45,104 bases of DNA, from positions 1-45,104 of the forward strand of contig CAKUDB010000022.1 of the NCBI GenBank assembly GCA_934644775.1, written 5' to 3'. This stretch comes from an uncultured bacterium (lineage in GTDB: Bacteria; Vulcanimicrobiota; Xenobia; Xenobiales; Xenobiaceae). The translations under genes and the position numbers were made by a program. Each line of letters opens with the position of its first letter. Within the stretch, counting starts at the first letter, position 1. The notes under the pieces were generated by a model, which searched no databases, had not been told where the DNA came from, and was given only the letters and a program-made list of their open reading frames with translations. Shown one piece after another: positions 18,409 to 27,082 of this stretch.

Positions 18409-18443
18409 AGCCTCTATTTTGGCTTAGTGGCTAAACAGAGGCT
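18409..18443. other. Hairpin between the tandem subtilase genes
   Basis: The inverted repeat AGCCTCT (18409-18415) / AGAGGCT (18437-18443) holds an inner TTAG/CTAA stem. On the minus strand it lies just after paralogue B but is not followed by T residues. It may stabilise or attenuate the transcript between the two genes. Confidence 0.45.
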
Positions 18444-18466
18444 TTATTTACAGATAAAAACTGAGC

Positions 18467-19972
18467 TTAGGCCTGGTGGCCTTGGTAATTATATTCCATA
18501 GCTCCGTTGACATTTAAGCGAGCTCCGGTAGAGACGACGCCCTTTAAGCCTTCTACTTTGTCGGCTCCTTCGAAGAGGCGGGTTTTGATCTCGTCATTGC
18601 TCATAGTAGGATCCATAGCTAAAAGCAAACCGGCCGCGCCGCTGACGTGAGGAGTGGCCATAGAAGTACCGCTCTTATTGGCATAGCCTCCGCCAGGAAT
18701 AGTGGAGTAAATATCTTGACCGGGAGCGGCAATATCGACCGACTTTTCGCCGTAGCAAGAGAAGTAACACAACTGATCCTGGCGATTGGTGGCGGCTACA
18801 GCTATAGAGTTGGGCAGATCGTAGCTGCTGGGGTAGTGGGGAATTTTGTCGTTGTTGTCGGAGGAATTGCCTGCAGCCATAATATGCAAGGCGCTAGAAC
18901 GGGCAAAGGCCTCTTTTATGGCCGGGTTAGCCTCACCGCCGCCCCAAGAATTGGAAGTAATGCGAGCGCCATTTTTGGAAGCGTAATTGATGCCGCGAAT
19001 AATGGCAGCGGCGTTGGTACGCCCGTTATTGTCGAAAATTTTAATCGGCATAATGGTAGCTTGCCAATTGACGCCGACTACGCCTTGGCCGTTGTCACCT
19101 TCAGCGGCAATAGTACCGGCACAGTGGGTACCGTGGGAGTGGACGTCCATAGGATCGCCATTATTGTCGAAAGCGTTGTAGCCGTGGACGTCGTCGATAA
19201 CGCCATTGCCGTCGTCGTCGATACCATTGCCGGGAATTTCGCCGCTGTTAGTCCATATATTATTAACCAAATCGGGATGATTATAATCTACACCGGTGTC
19301 GATAACGGCAATAATGGGGCCTTGGCCATTAGGAAGGCCGGTAGTCTTTTGCCAAGCTAAAGTGGCGTCGATATCTACTCCGGGCGTACCGCCGTCTTGG
19401 CCGTCATTTTTTAAGCCCCAAAGCTTAGAGTCTAAATCATTGGGCACTTTGCCTTGATTGTCTTTGACGGCAGCAGAGCCACTTTCGGCGGGAGCTGAAG
19501 CCACCTCGTCTTCTAAAGTGTAAATGGAGTTGGGTACGGCATATTCTATTTCGGGATCCTCCTGCATAGCGGCCATAGCTTGGGCTGTGGTCATGCCTTC
19601 AGGCAACTGAATATGGAGCATCTCGCCCTGCATACCCTTGAAAACGCTGGTTTCGTTACTGAATTTCTCCAAAACGGTGGCACCGTATTTTTTGGCAATA
19701 TTGCCGGTGCTCTGCATAAGAGAGCCCTTGGTTTTTACAATAACCTGACCGGGTACGTGCGGCTCGAGATCTTGCTCTAATTGGGCTGCTTTGGCGCTAG
19801 TGGCGGCCAGAACTTTCTCCAATTTAGTTTGAGGACGAATATCTACTTGGTCGGAAATGGCGGCCTGGCAGTAGAGTTTTTCCTCTTGAGGAGCTTGGAC
19901 TTTGCTTTTAGAAGCAGCAAAAGTGCTCGGTTGCAAAGTGGATATGGTAGCAGAGCCAATACTATTGATCAT
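18467..19972 (-). CDS. Subtilisin-like S8 serine protease, paralogue B
   Basis: A 501-residue paralogue of the downstream gene, similar over the whole peptidase domain. It has a propeptide-like domain (about 70-155, HVPGQVIVKTKGSL) and the triad D225, H280 (SHGTHCAG) and S437, with oxyanion Asn369 (AAGNSS). The calcium-type loop DDDGNGVIDD is conserved. Like paralogue A it lacks a signal peptide and starts MINSIGSATISTLQ, so the N-terminal motif is conserved while the next 50 residues diverge, which suggests selection on the motif. GGAGG stands before the ATG. The gene is first of the pair; its promoter must lie in 19973-20172. Confidence 0.93.
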   Translation of the reverse strand: MINSIGSATISTLQPSTFAASKSKVQAPQEEKLYCQAAISDQVDIRPQTKLEKVLAATSAKAAQLEQDLEPHVPGQVIVKTKGSLMQSTGNIAKKYGATVLEKFSNETSVFKGMQGEMLHIQLPEGMTTAQAMAAMQEDPEIEYAVPNSIYTLEDEVASAPAESGSAAVKDNQGKVPNDLDSKLWGLKNDGQDGGTPGVDIDATLAWQKTTGLPNGQGPIIAVIDTGVDYNHPDLVNNIWTNSGEIPGNGIDDDGNGVIDDVHGYNAFDNNGDPMDVHSHGTHCAGTIAAEGDNGQGVVGVNWQATIMPIKIFDNNGRTNAAAIIRGINYASKNGARITSNSWGGGEANPAIKEAFARSSALHIMAAGNSSDNNDKIPHYPSSYDLPNSIAVAATNRQDQLCYFSCYGEKSVDIAAPGQDIYSTIPGGGYANKSGTSMATPHVSGAAGLLLAMDPTMSNDEIKTRLFEGADKVEGLKGVVSTGARLNVNGAMEYNYQGHQA

Positions 19973-20164
19973 GGAACCTCCGTCGAGATCGTCAGGCTGA
20001 TCTATTTTTTCTTCTCAGCTTGATGATCAACAAACAATTCTACATTATTGAATATAGGCCAAAATAGACTAATTCGTGTGAGCAGGAAGTTAACGTCTCG
20101 ACATAGGTTGGCAGCTTTAGCTTGCCTGGAGGTGGACGAGAGCTAGCTTTTTTTATTTAAGGCT

Positions 20165-20214
20165 CGGCAAAAAAAGCCCCACTTCCATCTCTTGCGAAAG
20201 AAAAGTGGGGCTTT
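20165..20214 (-). terminator. Rho-independent terminator of adenosine deaminase gene
   Basis: A 12-base stem AAAGCCCCACTT (20173-20184) / AAGTGGGGCTTT (20203-20214) with an 18-base loop. On the minus strand it is followed by a run of T residues, so it fits an intrinsic terminator for the gene ending at 20264. Confidence 0.88.
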
Positions 20215-20263
20215 GGGTAGATAGCCTACAGCCGCAACCGAGGGTAGGCTCCAAGAGAAAAAA

Positions 20264-21487
20264 TTATTTATTTACTTGCTCTTGATTATATTTATCGATA
20301 ATAGAATCGTAGTAGTTGAGCACTTGACGGACGTATTTGCGCCTCTTGGTATAAGGGCCAAAGAAGAAGCTGCGTTTGAAGCCGTAGACGATAGTATCGC
20401 GCAGCTGTCTAGGAGTAAGATTGAAAGTTTTGAGGGCCAAATCGATTTCGTCAGTCATGGTAGTATGGCTAACTAAGCGGTTATCCGTACAGAGGGTGGC
20501 TGATAAATTGTTGGCCAGCATCTTGCCAAAAGCGTGGTTTTTAACTTCGCCTATAGCGGGGTTGGTTTGCATATTGCTGGTAATGCACACCTCGATAGTG
20601 GTGCGGCTGTCGGCGATGTGGCGGATCAAACGCTCGATATATTGCTGAGGATCTTTAACGTTGGGGCCGCAGAGATCGGGAGAGAAGAGGTGATAACCGT
20701 GACCGATGCGGTCGGCGTGTAAGTCGGTAATGGCTTGGAAAATGCTTTCGGGGCCATAAGCTTCGCCGGCGTGGACGGTCTTGTGCATAAAGTTTTTATG
20801 TACGTAGTGGTAGGCCGCTTCGTGATCGCTGGCTGGGTGGCCCGCTTCGGCTCCAGCTAAGTCGAAGCCCACAATAGGAATGCCCTCTTCGTCGCGCAGA
20901 CGCACTACGGCTCGGGCCAGCTCCAAAGAAGCCATAGAGTAGATCTCTTTAAGAGGGGCTTCTCTGAATACTTCCATCAATTTGGCATAGTAGGGGGAGC
21001 TGGCCGCCACAAAGAAGCGCATAGCACAAGTGATTAAGCCGTAGTGGAAAGGAGGCTCGCCATTTTCGGCTACGGCCGGAGAAGCGTTATACTCGGCTTC
21101 AGCTTTGGCAAAACCTCTGTTGACGGCGCGAACAATCTGGTCTAAAGAAAGATTTTCGTTGATGTGGAGTTGGGGGGCGAAGCGGGTTTCGATATAGCGC
21201 ACCCCTTCGTTGATATTATCCCAGGCTAATTCGTAAGCTGTCCTCTCTAAAGCCTCTTCGTCGACAAGGACCGCACAAGTATAGTTGAAACCTTCCAAGT
21301 ACTCAACTAAATTGTTGTAATGAGGGCGAAATACGAGTTCGTTCATACCTTCTTCCGTGTAGGAAGGGAGCTTTACGTTGCGCTCCTTGGCCATCTCGAT
21401 AAGGGAACTCAAACGCAACGAACCGTCAAGATGTAAGTGTAAGTCGGTCTTAGGCAGAGCGCTGATTATCTCGCGAGGTAATATCAT
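20264..21487 (-). CDS. add: Adenosine deaminase family protein
   Basis: This 407-residue Zn-dependent hydrolase converts adenosine or deoxyadenosine to (deoxy)inosine in purine salvage. Zinc and catalytic residues of the family are visible: HLHLDGS (H17, H19, D21), HAGEAYG (H239, E242), RIGHGYHL (H263) and CTDNRLVSHTTMTDE (D335). It is longer than the usual ~340 residues because of insertions around 135-150 and 270-285. No signal peptide is seen. It is divergent from the MarR regulator, which might control it. The add symbol rests on family signature; related adenine or AMP-like deaminases cannot be fully excluded. Confidence 0.87.
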   Translation of the reverse strand: MILPREIISALPKTDLHLHLDGSLRLSSLIEMAKERNVKLPSYTEEGMNELVFRPHYNNLVEYLEGFNYTCAVLVDEEALERTAYELAWDNINEGVRYIETRFAPQLHINENLSLDQIVRAVNRGFAKAEAEYNASPAVAENGEPPFHYGLITCAMRFFVAASSPYYAKLMEVFREAPLKEIYSMASLELARAVVRLRDEEGIPIVGFDLAGAEAGHPASDHEAAYHYVHKNFMHKTVHAGEAYGPESIFQAITDLHADRIGHGYHLFSPDLCGPNVKDPQQYIERLIRHIADSRTTIEVCITSNMQTNPAIGEVKNHAFGKMLANNLSATLCTDNRLVSHTTMTDEIDLALKTFNLTPRQLRDTIVYGFKRSFFFGPYTKRRKYVRQVLNYYDSIIDKYNQEQVNK

Positions 21488-21844
21488 ATATTTATCTTTT
21501 ATCCTCCGTTTTAACCGGCCAACTTCGGTTACAAAATAGGCTTTTCCTGCCTAAATAATCTGCCACTTTGTGGGGTATTGCCTAAAAAAGGAAAATAGAC
21601 TTTGGGCAGAAATTAAGGAGCAGTTTGGTCGGTTTGTTGTAGCTAAGAAAGGTTCTCTATCGATTTTCTTGGTGGACAAAAGGGCTGAATGATATGCGTA
21701 AATTCGCCGCTATCTAGGCCGCCATAAATTGTTTAATGGTTGGCTTGTATTGAATATATTTGTGTATGCTTCAGCTGAGGAAAGTGAGGTTTTTAACCTG
21801 ACAGGAGATTTAGTTTCTGCTATACGCTTGCAGGGAATAACTTA
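21488..21844. other. Divergent intergenic region between add and the MarR-family gene
   Basis: This 357-base region must hold both promoters and probably the MarR-family operator. Small inverted repeats occur, for example AACCGG...CCGGTT-like near 21514-21532, and TGTATTGAATATATTTG is an AT-rich stretch before the MarR gene. No operator can be assigned with confidence, and no additional gene or RNA is recognised. Confidence 0.4.
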
Positions 21845-22417
21845 ATGAAAAAAACTGGTGACGTAGACAGCTCTCTTTGCTCCGACCTTCGCTCCCTATC
21901 TAGGGCTATGACCCGTCTTTACAATACGTTGATGCCAAAAATTTCTGTCGAACGTACTCGCAAGAGCAGCAATGAGGCAGCGACTACTTTTCGTGTAGGA
22001 TTACCTATCAGAGTAACTCAAATAGCCGTTTTGGAAGCTCTTGAAGATTTGAGTTGGTGCACTTGCGCAGACTCTCAAGAGGTAAAAGAGGGCGTCTCCC
22101 AAGTAGAGTTAGCCAAACATTTAGGGGTCGATACGGCCACTATGTGTCGCAATATGAGAGTTTTGGTTCAGGAAAATGGCTGGGCCGAAGAAAAGAAAAA
22201 TAGCCGATCTGAGCGGGGTAAGCTTTTAAGAATAAGTGAATCGGGACGTCAAGCGCTCCGAGAAGCCAGGCCTGCTGTCAGGAAATTAAATGCCGAAATA
22301 ATCGAGCGCATTTCCCAACAGGGCGTAGATCTTCACAAACTCTCTGCCGACTTAAAAGTGGTAGCCCAGATTGTCGCTGCCTTGGAAGAGTGGGCTCAAA
22401 GCTCCAAAGAAGACTAA
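21845..22417 (+). CDS. MarR-family winged-helix transcriptional regulator
   Basis: This 190-residue regulator has a winged helix-turn-helix: VSQVELAKHLGVDTATMCRNMRVLVQ (about 82-107) is the HTH, and the following EEKKNSRSERGKLLRISESGRQAL (about 117-140) is the wing with the Arg-rich tip typical of MarR. Flanking helices (about 5-70 and 145-190) would form the dimer interface. It would bind a palindrome near its own promoter and respond to small ligands or stress. GGGA eight bases before the ATG supports the start. It lies alone and divergent from add, with a strong terminator after it. Ligand and targets are unknown. Confidence 0.82.
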   Translation: MKKTGDVDSSLCSDLRSLSRAMTRLYNTLMPKISVERTRKSSNEAATTFRVGLPIRVTQIAVLEALEDLSWCTCADSQEVKEGVSQVELAKHLGVDTATMCRNMRVLVQENGWAEEKKNSRSERGKLLRISESGRQALREARPAVRKLNAEIIERISQQGVDLHKLSADLKVVAQIVAALEEWAQSSKED

Positions 22418-22433
22418 TCTATTTAACTTAACT

Positions 22434-22462
22434 TGGCCCGGAGAACCGGGCCATTTTTTTTC
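22434..22462 (+). terminator. Strong Rho-independent terminator
   Basis: The eight-base stem TGGCCCGG / CCGGGCCA with AGAA loop is followed by eight T. It ends the MarR-family gene, convergent with the metallopeptidase gene at 22509. Confidence 0.95.
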
Positions 22463-22508
22463 TTTTATTGGAAGAAGAAAAATGGCCCCATATTTCTTTA
22501 TTTGGCAA

Positions 22509-24215
22509 TTATTTTAAGAAGAGCTTAGCAAAGGCCTTAGGACTTAAAGGCTCGCCGGTGACTTCTTGACACATCTTTTTCCAGTCGGTGCGACTACCTC
22601 GGGCAAAGACCCTCTCTCTTAAATACTCTCCGGCTTGGGGGTGGCCATACAGAGAAGTTTGCAATGGATCGTCTATATGCATAATTTGTTTAGCCATATA
22701 GGCGTAAAGTTGGGAAGCAAACAGGTCGCCCATCATATAGTTGTGGTAGTAGACAGGAGCACCCACAATGTGCATTTTGGCTCCGTAGTCTTGGCCACCC
22801 ATATCGATAGGAGGGGCTTGGAGTTGATATTTGGCTTTAAGATCCCACCACAGCTTATTTAAGTCCTGGTCAGGATTGGCATACATCTCCTTTTCAAAAT
22901 GGAGCATAGTCTGAGTCCAGCGGCTGAAGATGAGCCGCTCGGAGCGCAGCAAGCGCCAGGAAGCTCGGGAATATTTATCTAGTTTTTCACCTTTAAGGCC
23001 TACCACTTGGGCCAAGAAGTCGGGAGTACGGGTCATCTCCCCCATAAACATGGCAAAGCCTTCAGTCGTTAAAATATGGGCTGGAGTGCGCAATAAATAA
23101 GGTAAAGAGGGATCGATATGTTGATCGTAAAGTCCATGGCCCAGTTCGTGATTGACTGTATCCATCCAAGCGCCGTTAGGTTTTACGTTGCATAAGACGC
23201 GAATATCTTGCTCCCTATCGATACAAGTTTCGAAAGCGTGCGGACTCTTGCCGTTGCGCTCGTAGAGATCGCTGCGGGCAATAATCTTCTCCGGATCCAT
23301 ATCTAAGCTATGGTAATACTTTTTAGAAAGGACAACTGGATCGGCATTTTTATAGATACTGTCTAAGTTGACCCCCTCTTCTTTAAGCTCTGGGGCTTCC
23401 TGGAAGAAGAGATCGCCTAAATGCCAAGGGCGTACGGCTTCATTTTCCTTAAGGCCGAAACGTTGACGCTGATAAGAGTCTATCTCTTGTTTTAATTGGC
23501 TAAAAGGGGCGGCCGTTAGTTGATCTAACTCGTCGAAGGTGGCCATAAGCTCGGCTTCATTAAATTCTTGTAAGTCTAGCTGCATGGCAAAGAAGTCGCG
23601 GTAGCCTAGCTGGCGGGCCATTTTGTTGCGCAATTTTACTAAATCTTTCAGAGGTGGAGCTACTTTGCGCCCTACTTCCATGTAGCCGAGCCAAGCTTGG
23701 CGCACTTTATTGCTGTCGCTACTTTCAGCTATAACTTGGCGTACGTCGTTTTCGGTCAATTTTTGACCGTCGACAGAGCTGCGGTGAGTATTGAAAACTT
23801 TATCTACTTCGGCTTCGCGAGAGATAATTTTAGCAGTAACGCTAGGGGGCGCTTGATAAGGCAAATAGGCGTAATACATTAAATCGAGCTGGCGAGCTTG
23901 TAGAGGATCGGTAATTGTGCCGGCATCGCGCCAAGCTTTAAGCTTTTGGAAAACTTTTTTGTCCTGATGGAGCCGGGCAGCAGCCTTATCTGCTTTCTCG
24001 CGCCTTTGGTAGGCTTGATCAGAACCAGTAGTGGCCGATTCCCACCAGGCTTCGTTGGCCTCTTTTTCTAAAGGCTGAATTTGAGCGACATAGCGATCGC
24101 GCAAAGTGGCAAATTGCTCTTGAGGGTTTTGAGGAAGGGCCTGGACTATAGAGGTGCCTAAAAGGGCGGCTCCCAAAATGGCAGCGGCAGCGGTAAAATG
24201 AAATTTGCTAAACAT
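22509..24215 (-). CDS. Exported M2-like zinc metallopeptidase
   Basis: This 568-residue gluzincin has HELGH (H356, E357, H360) with the third ligand in TTEGFAMFMGEM (E385). The conserved block YGAKMHIVGAPVYYHNYMMGDL about 105 residues later matches the substrate-binding region of the M2 (angiotensin-converting-enzyme) family and its bacterial relatives, many of which are dipeptidyl carboxypeptidases. Residues 1-26 form a signal peptide ending VQA, so the protein is probably periplasmic or secreted. Length fits a single-domain M2 protein. GAGGGAG six bases before the ATG fixes the start. The gene is monocistronic, facing the MarR gene. The M2 call rests on the motifs; a distant M3-like relationship is less likely. 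Confidence 0.8.
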   Translation of the reverse strand: MFSKFHFTAAAAILGAALLGTSIVQALPQNPQEQFATLRDRYVAQIQPLEKEANEAWWESATTGSDQAYQRREKADKAAARLHQDKKVFQKLKAWRDAGTITDPLQARQLDLMYYAYLPYQAPPSVTAKIISREAEVDKVFNTHRSSVDGQKLTENDVRQVIAESSDSNKVRQAWLGYMEVGRKVAPPLKDLVKLRNKMARQLGYRDFFAMQLDLQEFNEAELMATFDELDQLTAAPFSQLKQEIDSYQRQRFGLKENEAVRPWHLGDLFFQEAPELKEEGVNLDSIYKNADPVVLSKKYYHSLDMDPEKIIARSDLYERNGKSPHAFETCIDREQDIRVLCNVKPNGAWMDTVNHELGHGLYDQHIDPSLPYLLRTPAHILTTEGFAMFMGEMTRTPDFLAQVVGLKGEKLDKYSRASWRLLRSERLIFSRWTQTMLHFEKEMYANPDQDLNKLWWDLKAKYQLQAPPIDMGGQDYGAKMHIVGAPVYYHNYMMGDLFASQLYAYMAKQIMHIDDPLQTSLYGHPQAGEYLRERVFARGSRTDWKKMCQEVTGEPLSPKAFAKLFLK

Positions 24216-24610
24216 ATAGATCTCCCTCGGATATGGATAATTTCTTGGTTGTGTTTATTAGGGTGCTTTTTTAATAAAGGGCTGGCTATTGCCTCCTTTT
24301 TCATCTTCGACCTTGACTTTTCCCAGCTTGGAGCCCTCCTAAAGTAGGAAGCTGAATTGGCAATAATGTTAAAATAAGGTCATCTTTAGTGCTATTTCTA
24401 TTAAGTATAGTTTAAAAATACCACTCAATCAGTTAAGCTACTAAGTAGATTTTAAGTCGATATATTGCATATGATAATTAAATGGAGCAAATATTCTGCA
24501 TATAAAAGGCTTTTCCGTGGGCATATTCTCTGTCTAGTGGGTGGTTCTAATCTTGGTGGAAGGGCGGCTGATTTTCTTTCAAAAGGTAGCACGGAGGTAG
24601 ATGTAAGGGT
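24216..24610. other. Divergent intergenic region upstream of the RelA/SpoT cluster
   Basis: This 395-base spacer holds the promoters of the metallopeptidase (-) and the stringent-response cluster (+). TATAAA about 24499-24504 after TGC, and AT-rich segments, are possible promoter parts, but no convincing -35/-10 pair stands out. A 47-codon frame begins at 24471 and overlaps the first RelA/SpoT start (listed separately). No RNA gene was recognised. Confidence 0.4.
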
Positions 24611-24614
24611 ATGA
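24471..24614 (+). CDS. Possible small leader protein overlapping the first RelA/SpoT gene
   Basis: A 47-codon frame starts at ATG 24471 and ends at a TGA that overlaps the ATG of the next gene (ATGA). Such overlaps often mean translational coupling. The product would start MIIKWSKYSAYKRLFRGHIL, basic with no known motif. No Shine-Dalgarno precedes this ATG, which weakens the case; the next gene has its own GGAGGT about 12 bases before its start. Chance is a serious alternative. Confidence 0.25.
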   Translation: MIIKWSKYSAYKRLFRGHILCLVGGSNLGGRAADFLSKGSTEVDVRV

Positions 24615-27043
24615 CAGTAAATGGGTGGTCTTTTGAAAAGGAATCGGCTAATTATGAACCCCTCCCCGGCAAATATTTGCAGCTAGAGCGCCAGCCCGAA
24701 TTTGATGAGAGGGTCAAAAAGCTGACTGAGTATTTGCCGGAAGTCCAGCGACGCTTTGTTGTGGAGAAGGTCTATCCTTTCACTTACTATTTCCATAATG
24801 GACAATTCCGCAAAAGTGGTGAGCCTTATATCATTCACCCTATCGCTGTGGCCGAGATTTTGGCCAAATACCACGTAGATTGTGATACCCTCTGTGCCGG
24901 CCTTATGCACGATACTTATGAAGATAATGCCGAAAGGGTCTCTTTAGATGAGATAGGTCACTACTTCGGACCAGAGATTCGTTTGCTGGTAGATGGAATG
25001 ACTAAAATAGGTATAGTCACTTCGCAAAACCGAAGGCAAACAGCGGCTTTAAGAAAAGAAATCTCTGAAAGTGGCTACAGTACAATAACCAATCAAAAAG
25101 TATATCGCTCTTTAGTCGGCCAAGAGAATGAGGCCCTTAAGCAAGTAAATCCTGGCCTAGATGAGCAAGTTAGAGCCAAACGTATAAAAATTGCCAATAA
25201 GAATGCTTCGTTGGCCAAATTGCTCTTAGGTATAGCTGAAGATCCCAGAATCATCTTAATCAAATTAGCCGATAGGCTACACAACCTCAGAACTTTAAGC
25301 TGTTTAAGGCCCGATAAGCAGAAGAGAATCGCTCGGGAAACTTTGGAATTTTTTTGTCCTATTGCCGAGCGCTTTGGCGTTTGGGAAATAAAAAAAGAGT
25401 TGGAAGAGCTGTGCTTTCGCTATTTGTACGATAATATATACGATATTTTTCGCCAAAAAGTCGAAGATGTACGCCAAGAGCGGCGCTCGGCCATTGAGGA
25501 TACAGTTAAGCAAATAAAGGAAGTCTTTAAGCGTGAATCGGTGTTGGCCGAGGTGCAAATTGAACAAAGCGGACTTTATACAATTTTCAAAAGGATGGAA
25601 AGTAGCGGAGTAACTTCTTTAGAGGAAGTAAACGGTTTAAGTTCGGTTATGATTACTGTGCCGGATAAGGACGCTTGCTTTAATGCTGAAAGTATTATAA
25701 AAAGAAACTTCCATTTATGTGGTACTCGCCTTTACTTCGATTATATTTCTACTCCCAAAGCCAATAAATACCAGGCTATCCATTTGGCTATACGCGGTTG
25801 TGGCAGGCGGGTAATAAAGATCCGTATCAACTCTGCAGAGCACAATATCGTCAATAATATTGGCGTCTTTGCTGAATTTAAAGATTTTGACTACAGTTTA
25901 GAAGGGCGCGATGTGGGCCAAGCTCTGCGCAGCAAGTGGGCTTCTTGGGTAAGCTCTATTAGGGCTTTACATGATGTCGCTGCCGAAAATACCGACTTTT
26001 TAGATTGGGCTTTAAGTGGCAGCTTGGCCCATTCTATTACCTGTTTTACCCCTCGCGGCGACGCCGTCGATTTGCCTGTGGGCTCTACACCTTTAGACTT
26101 TGCTTTTGCCATTCGGGACGAGTTGGGATTAACTTGCGAAGGGGCTTTGGTAAACGATCATTCTGTCTCTTGCTTAGAATATACCCTTAAGGATAACGAT
26201 TTTGTTACTATTATTAGCTCCCATAATGTGATTCCCCAGCGCAGTTGGTTCGACTACTGCTGTACTCCTCAAGCCCGCTCCGTTTTAAGTAATTGGTATA
26301 AAGAAAATTACAGCGCCGACTCCAACAAAGCTTATGGCGAAAAGTTATTGCTGGCCGCTCTTTTGCGAGCCGATTTGCCCGGTAGACAAAAAGATGAGGA
26401 GTTTTTGCGCCTTTTGGCTGACAAATGTAGTTGCCCTTCTGTCGACGATTTACTCGAGATGATCGGTACGCGCAGGATTAGCTTAAAATTTGTCAGCACC
26501 CAATTTGAAGATTGCCAATTAGGTTGTCTAGCTTCGGACAAATCGGTCTCCCATACTAATAACGGCGAAGTTTCGGCTTGGGTACATGGGCCCAGGTTGG
26601 CTAATTGTCGAGTAAATCTCTGTAGAGAATGTTGTCCTATAATTGGCGATGCGATCGTTGCCGGGGGGAGCGATCCTGGGCAATTTACTCTCCATCGCCA
26701 GGGGTGTAAGGTACTAAGCGACTTAAAGTTAGGGGCAGGCGAGTCGCCTATTATCGAGGAAGAGGTCTTCTGGCTAGAAAATAACCAATCGGTCGGTGCC
26801 GATACGCCTCTGAGGGCTAAAATTGAGCTTAAAGCTATTTATAATTATGCTTTGGCTATAGAGACTATCATACGTTGTCATGATCGCGAGCATAAAATTT
26901 ACGATTTGCAGTTGCAAAATAATTTTTCTGGAAATGCTACCCACCTTGTTCTAGTTGTGGGGGTCTCCAACCTAACGGAGCTAGAAAGTTTAATGGATAA
27001 TTTACGCAAGATAGACGGCGTGGCCGAAGTTCGCCGACTCTAG
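24611..27043 (+). CDS. RelA/SpoT homologue 1 (HD hydrolase signature, degenerate synthetase)
   Basis: This 810-residue long RSH protein has the domain order HD hydrolase (about 50-260), synthetase-like (about 310-425), TGS (about 476-535), helical, zinc-finger-like (about 667-705) and ACT (about 737-810). Hydrolase residues are present: EPYIIHP (H76), HDTYED (H100, D101, E104, D105) and ADRLHN (D221, N225). The synthetase site is eroded: the G-loop region reads QSGLYTIFKRM without the RxK pattern, the YDL-x-x-x-R motif is VNGLSSVM (D to G342, R to M347), and the E-x-Q-x-R strand reads VIKIRIN without the catalytic Glu. The TGS His is Arg (AIRDELG). It is probably a (p)ppGpp hydrolase or a regulatory partner. 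First of three tandem paralogues; an insertion of about 60 residues (135-198) lies inside the HD domain. Confidence 0.9.
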   Translation: MTVNGWSFEKESANYEPLPGKYLQLERQPEFDERVKKLTEYLPEVQRRFVVEKVYPFTYYFHNGQFRKSGEPYIIHPIAVAEILAKYHVDCDTLCAGLMHDTYEDNAERVSLDEIGHYFGPEIRLLVDGMTKIGIVTSQNRRQTAALRKEISESGYSTITNQKVYRSLVGQENEALKQVNPGLDEQVRAKRIKIANKNASLAKLLLGIAEDPRIILIKLADRLHNLRTLSCLRPDKQKRIARETLEFFCPIAERFGVWEIKKELEELCFRYLYDNIYDIFRQKVEDVRQERRSAIEDTVKQIKEVFKRESVLAEVQIEQSGLYTIFKRMESSGVTSLEEVNGLSSVMITVPDKDACFNAESIIKRNFHLCGTRLYFDYISTPKANKYQAIHLAIRGCGRRVIKIRINSAEHNIVNNIGVFAEFKDFDYSLEGRDVGQALRSKWASWVSSIRALHDVAAENTDFLDWALSGSLAHSITCFTPRGDAVDLPVGSTPLDFAFAIRDELGLTCEGALVNDHSVSCLEYTLKDNDFVTIISSHNVIPQRSWFDYCCTPQARSVLSNWYKENYSADSNKAYGEKLLLAALLRADLPGRQKDEEFLRLLADKCSCPSVDDLLEMIGTRRISLKFVSTQFEDCQLGCLASDKSVSHTNNGEVSAWVHGPRLANCRVNLCRECCPIIGDAIVAGGSDPGQFTLHRQGCKVLSDLKLGAGESPIIEEEVFWLENNQSVGADTPLRAKIELKAIYNYALAIETIIRCHDREHKIYDLQLQNNFSGNATHLVLVVGVSNLTELESLMDNLRKIDGVAEVRRL

Positions 27044-27082
27044 AAGCCGAATTGTCGAGCAAAAGAAAAAAGGGAGCTGACT

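Noticed and set aside
18647..19360. Long open frame (237 codons) on the plus strand
   Set aside because: It is antisense to the strongly conserved subtilase paralogue B; low-complexity composition reflects codon bias of the real gene.
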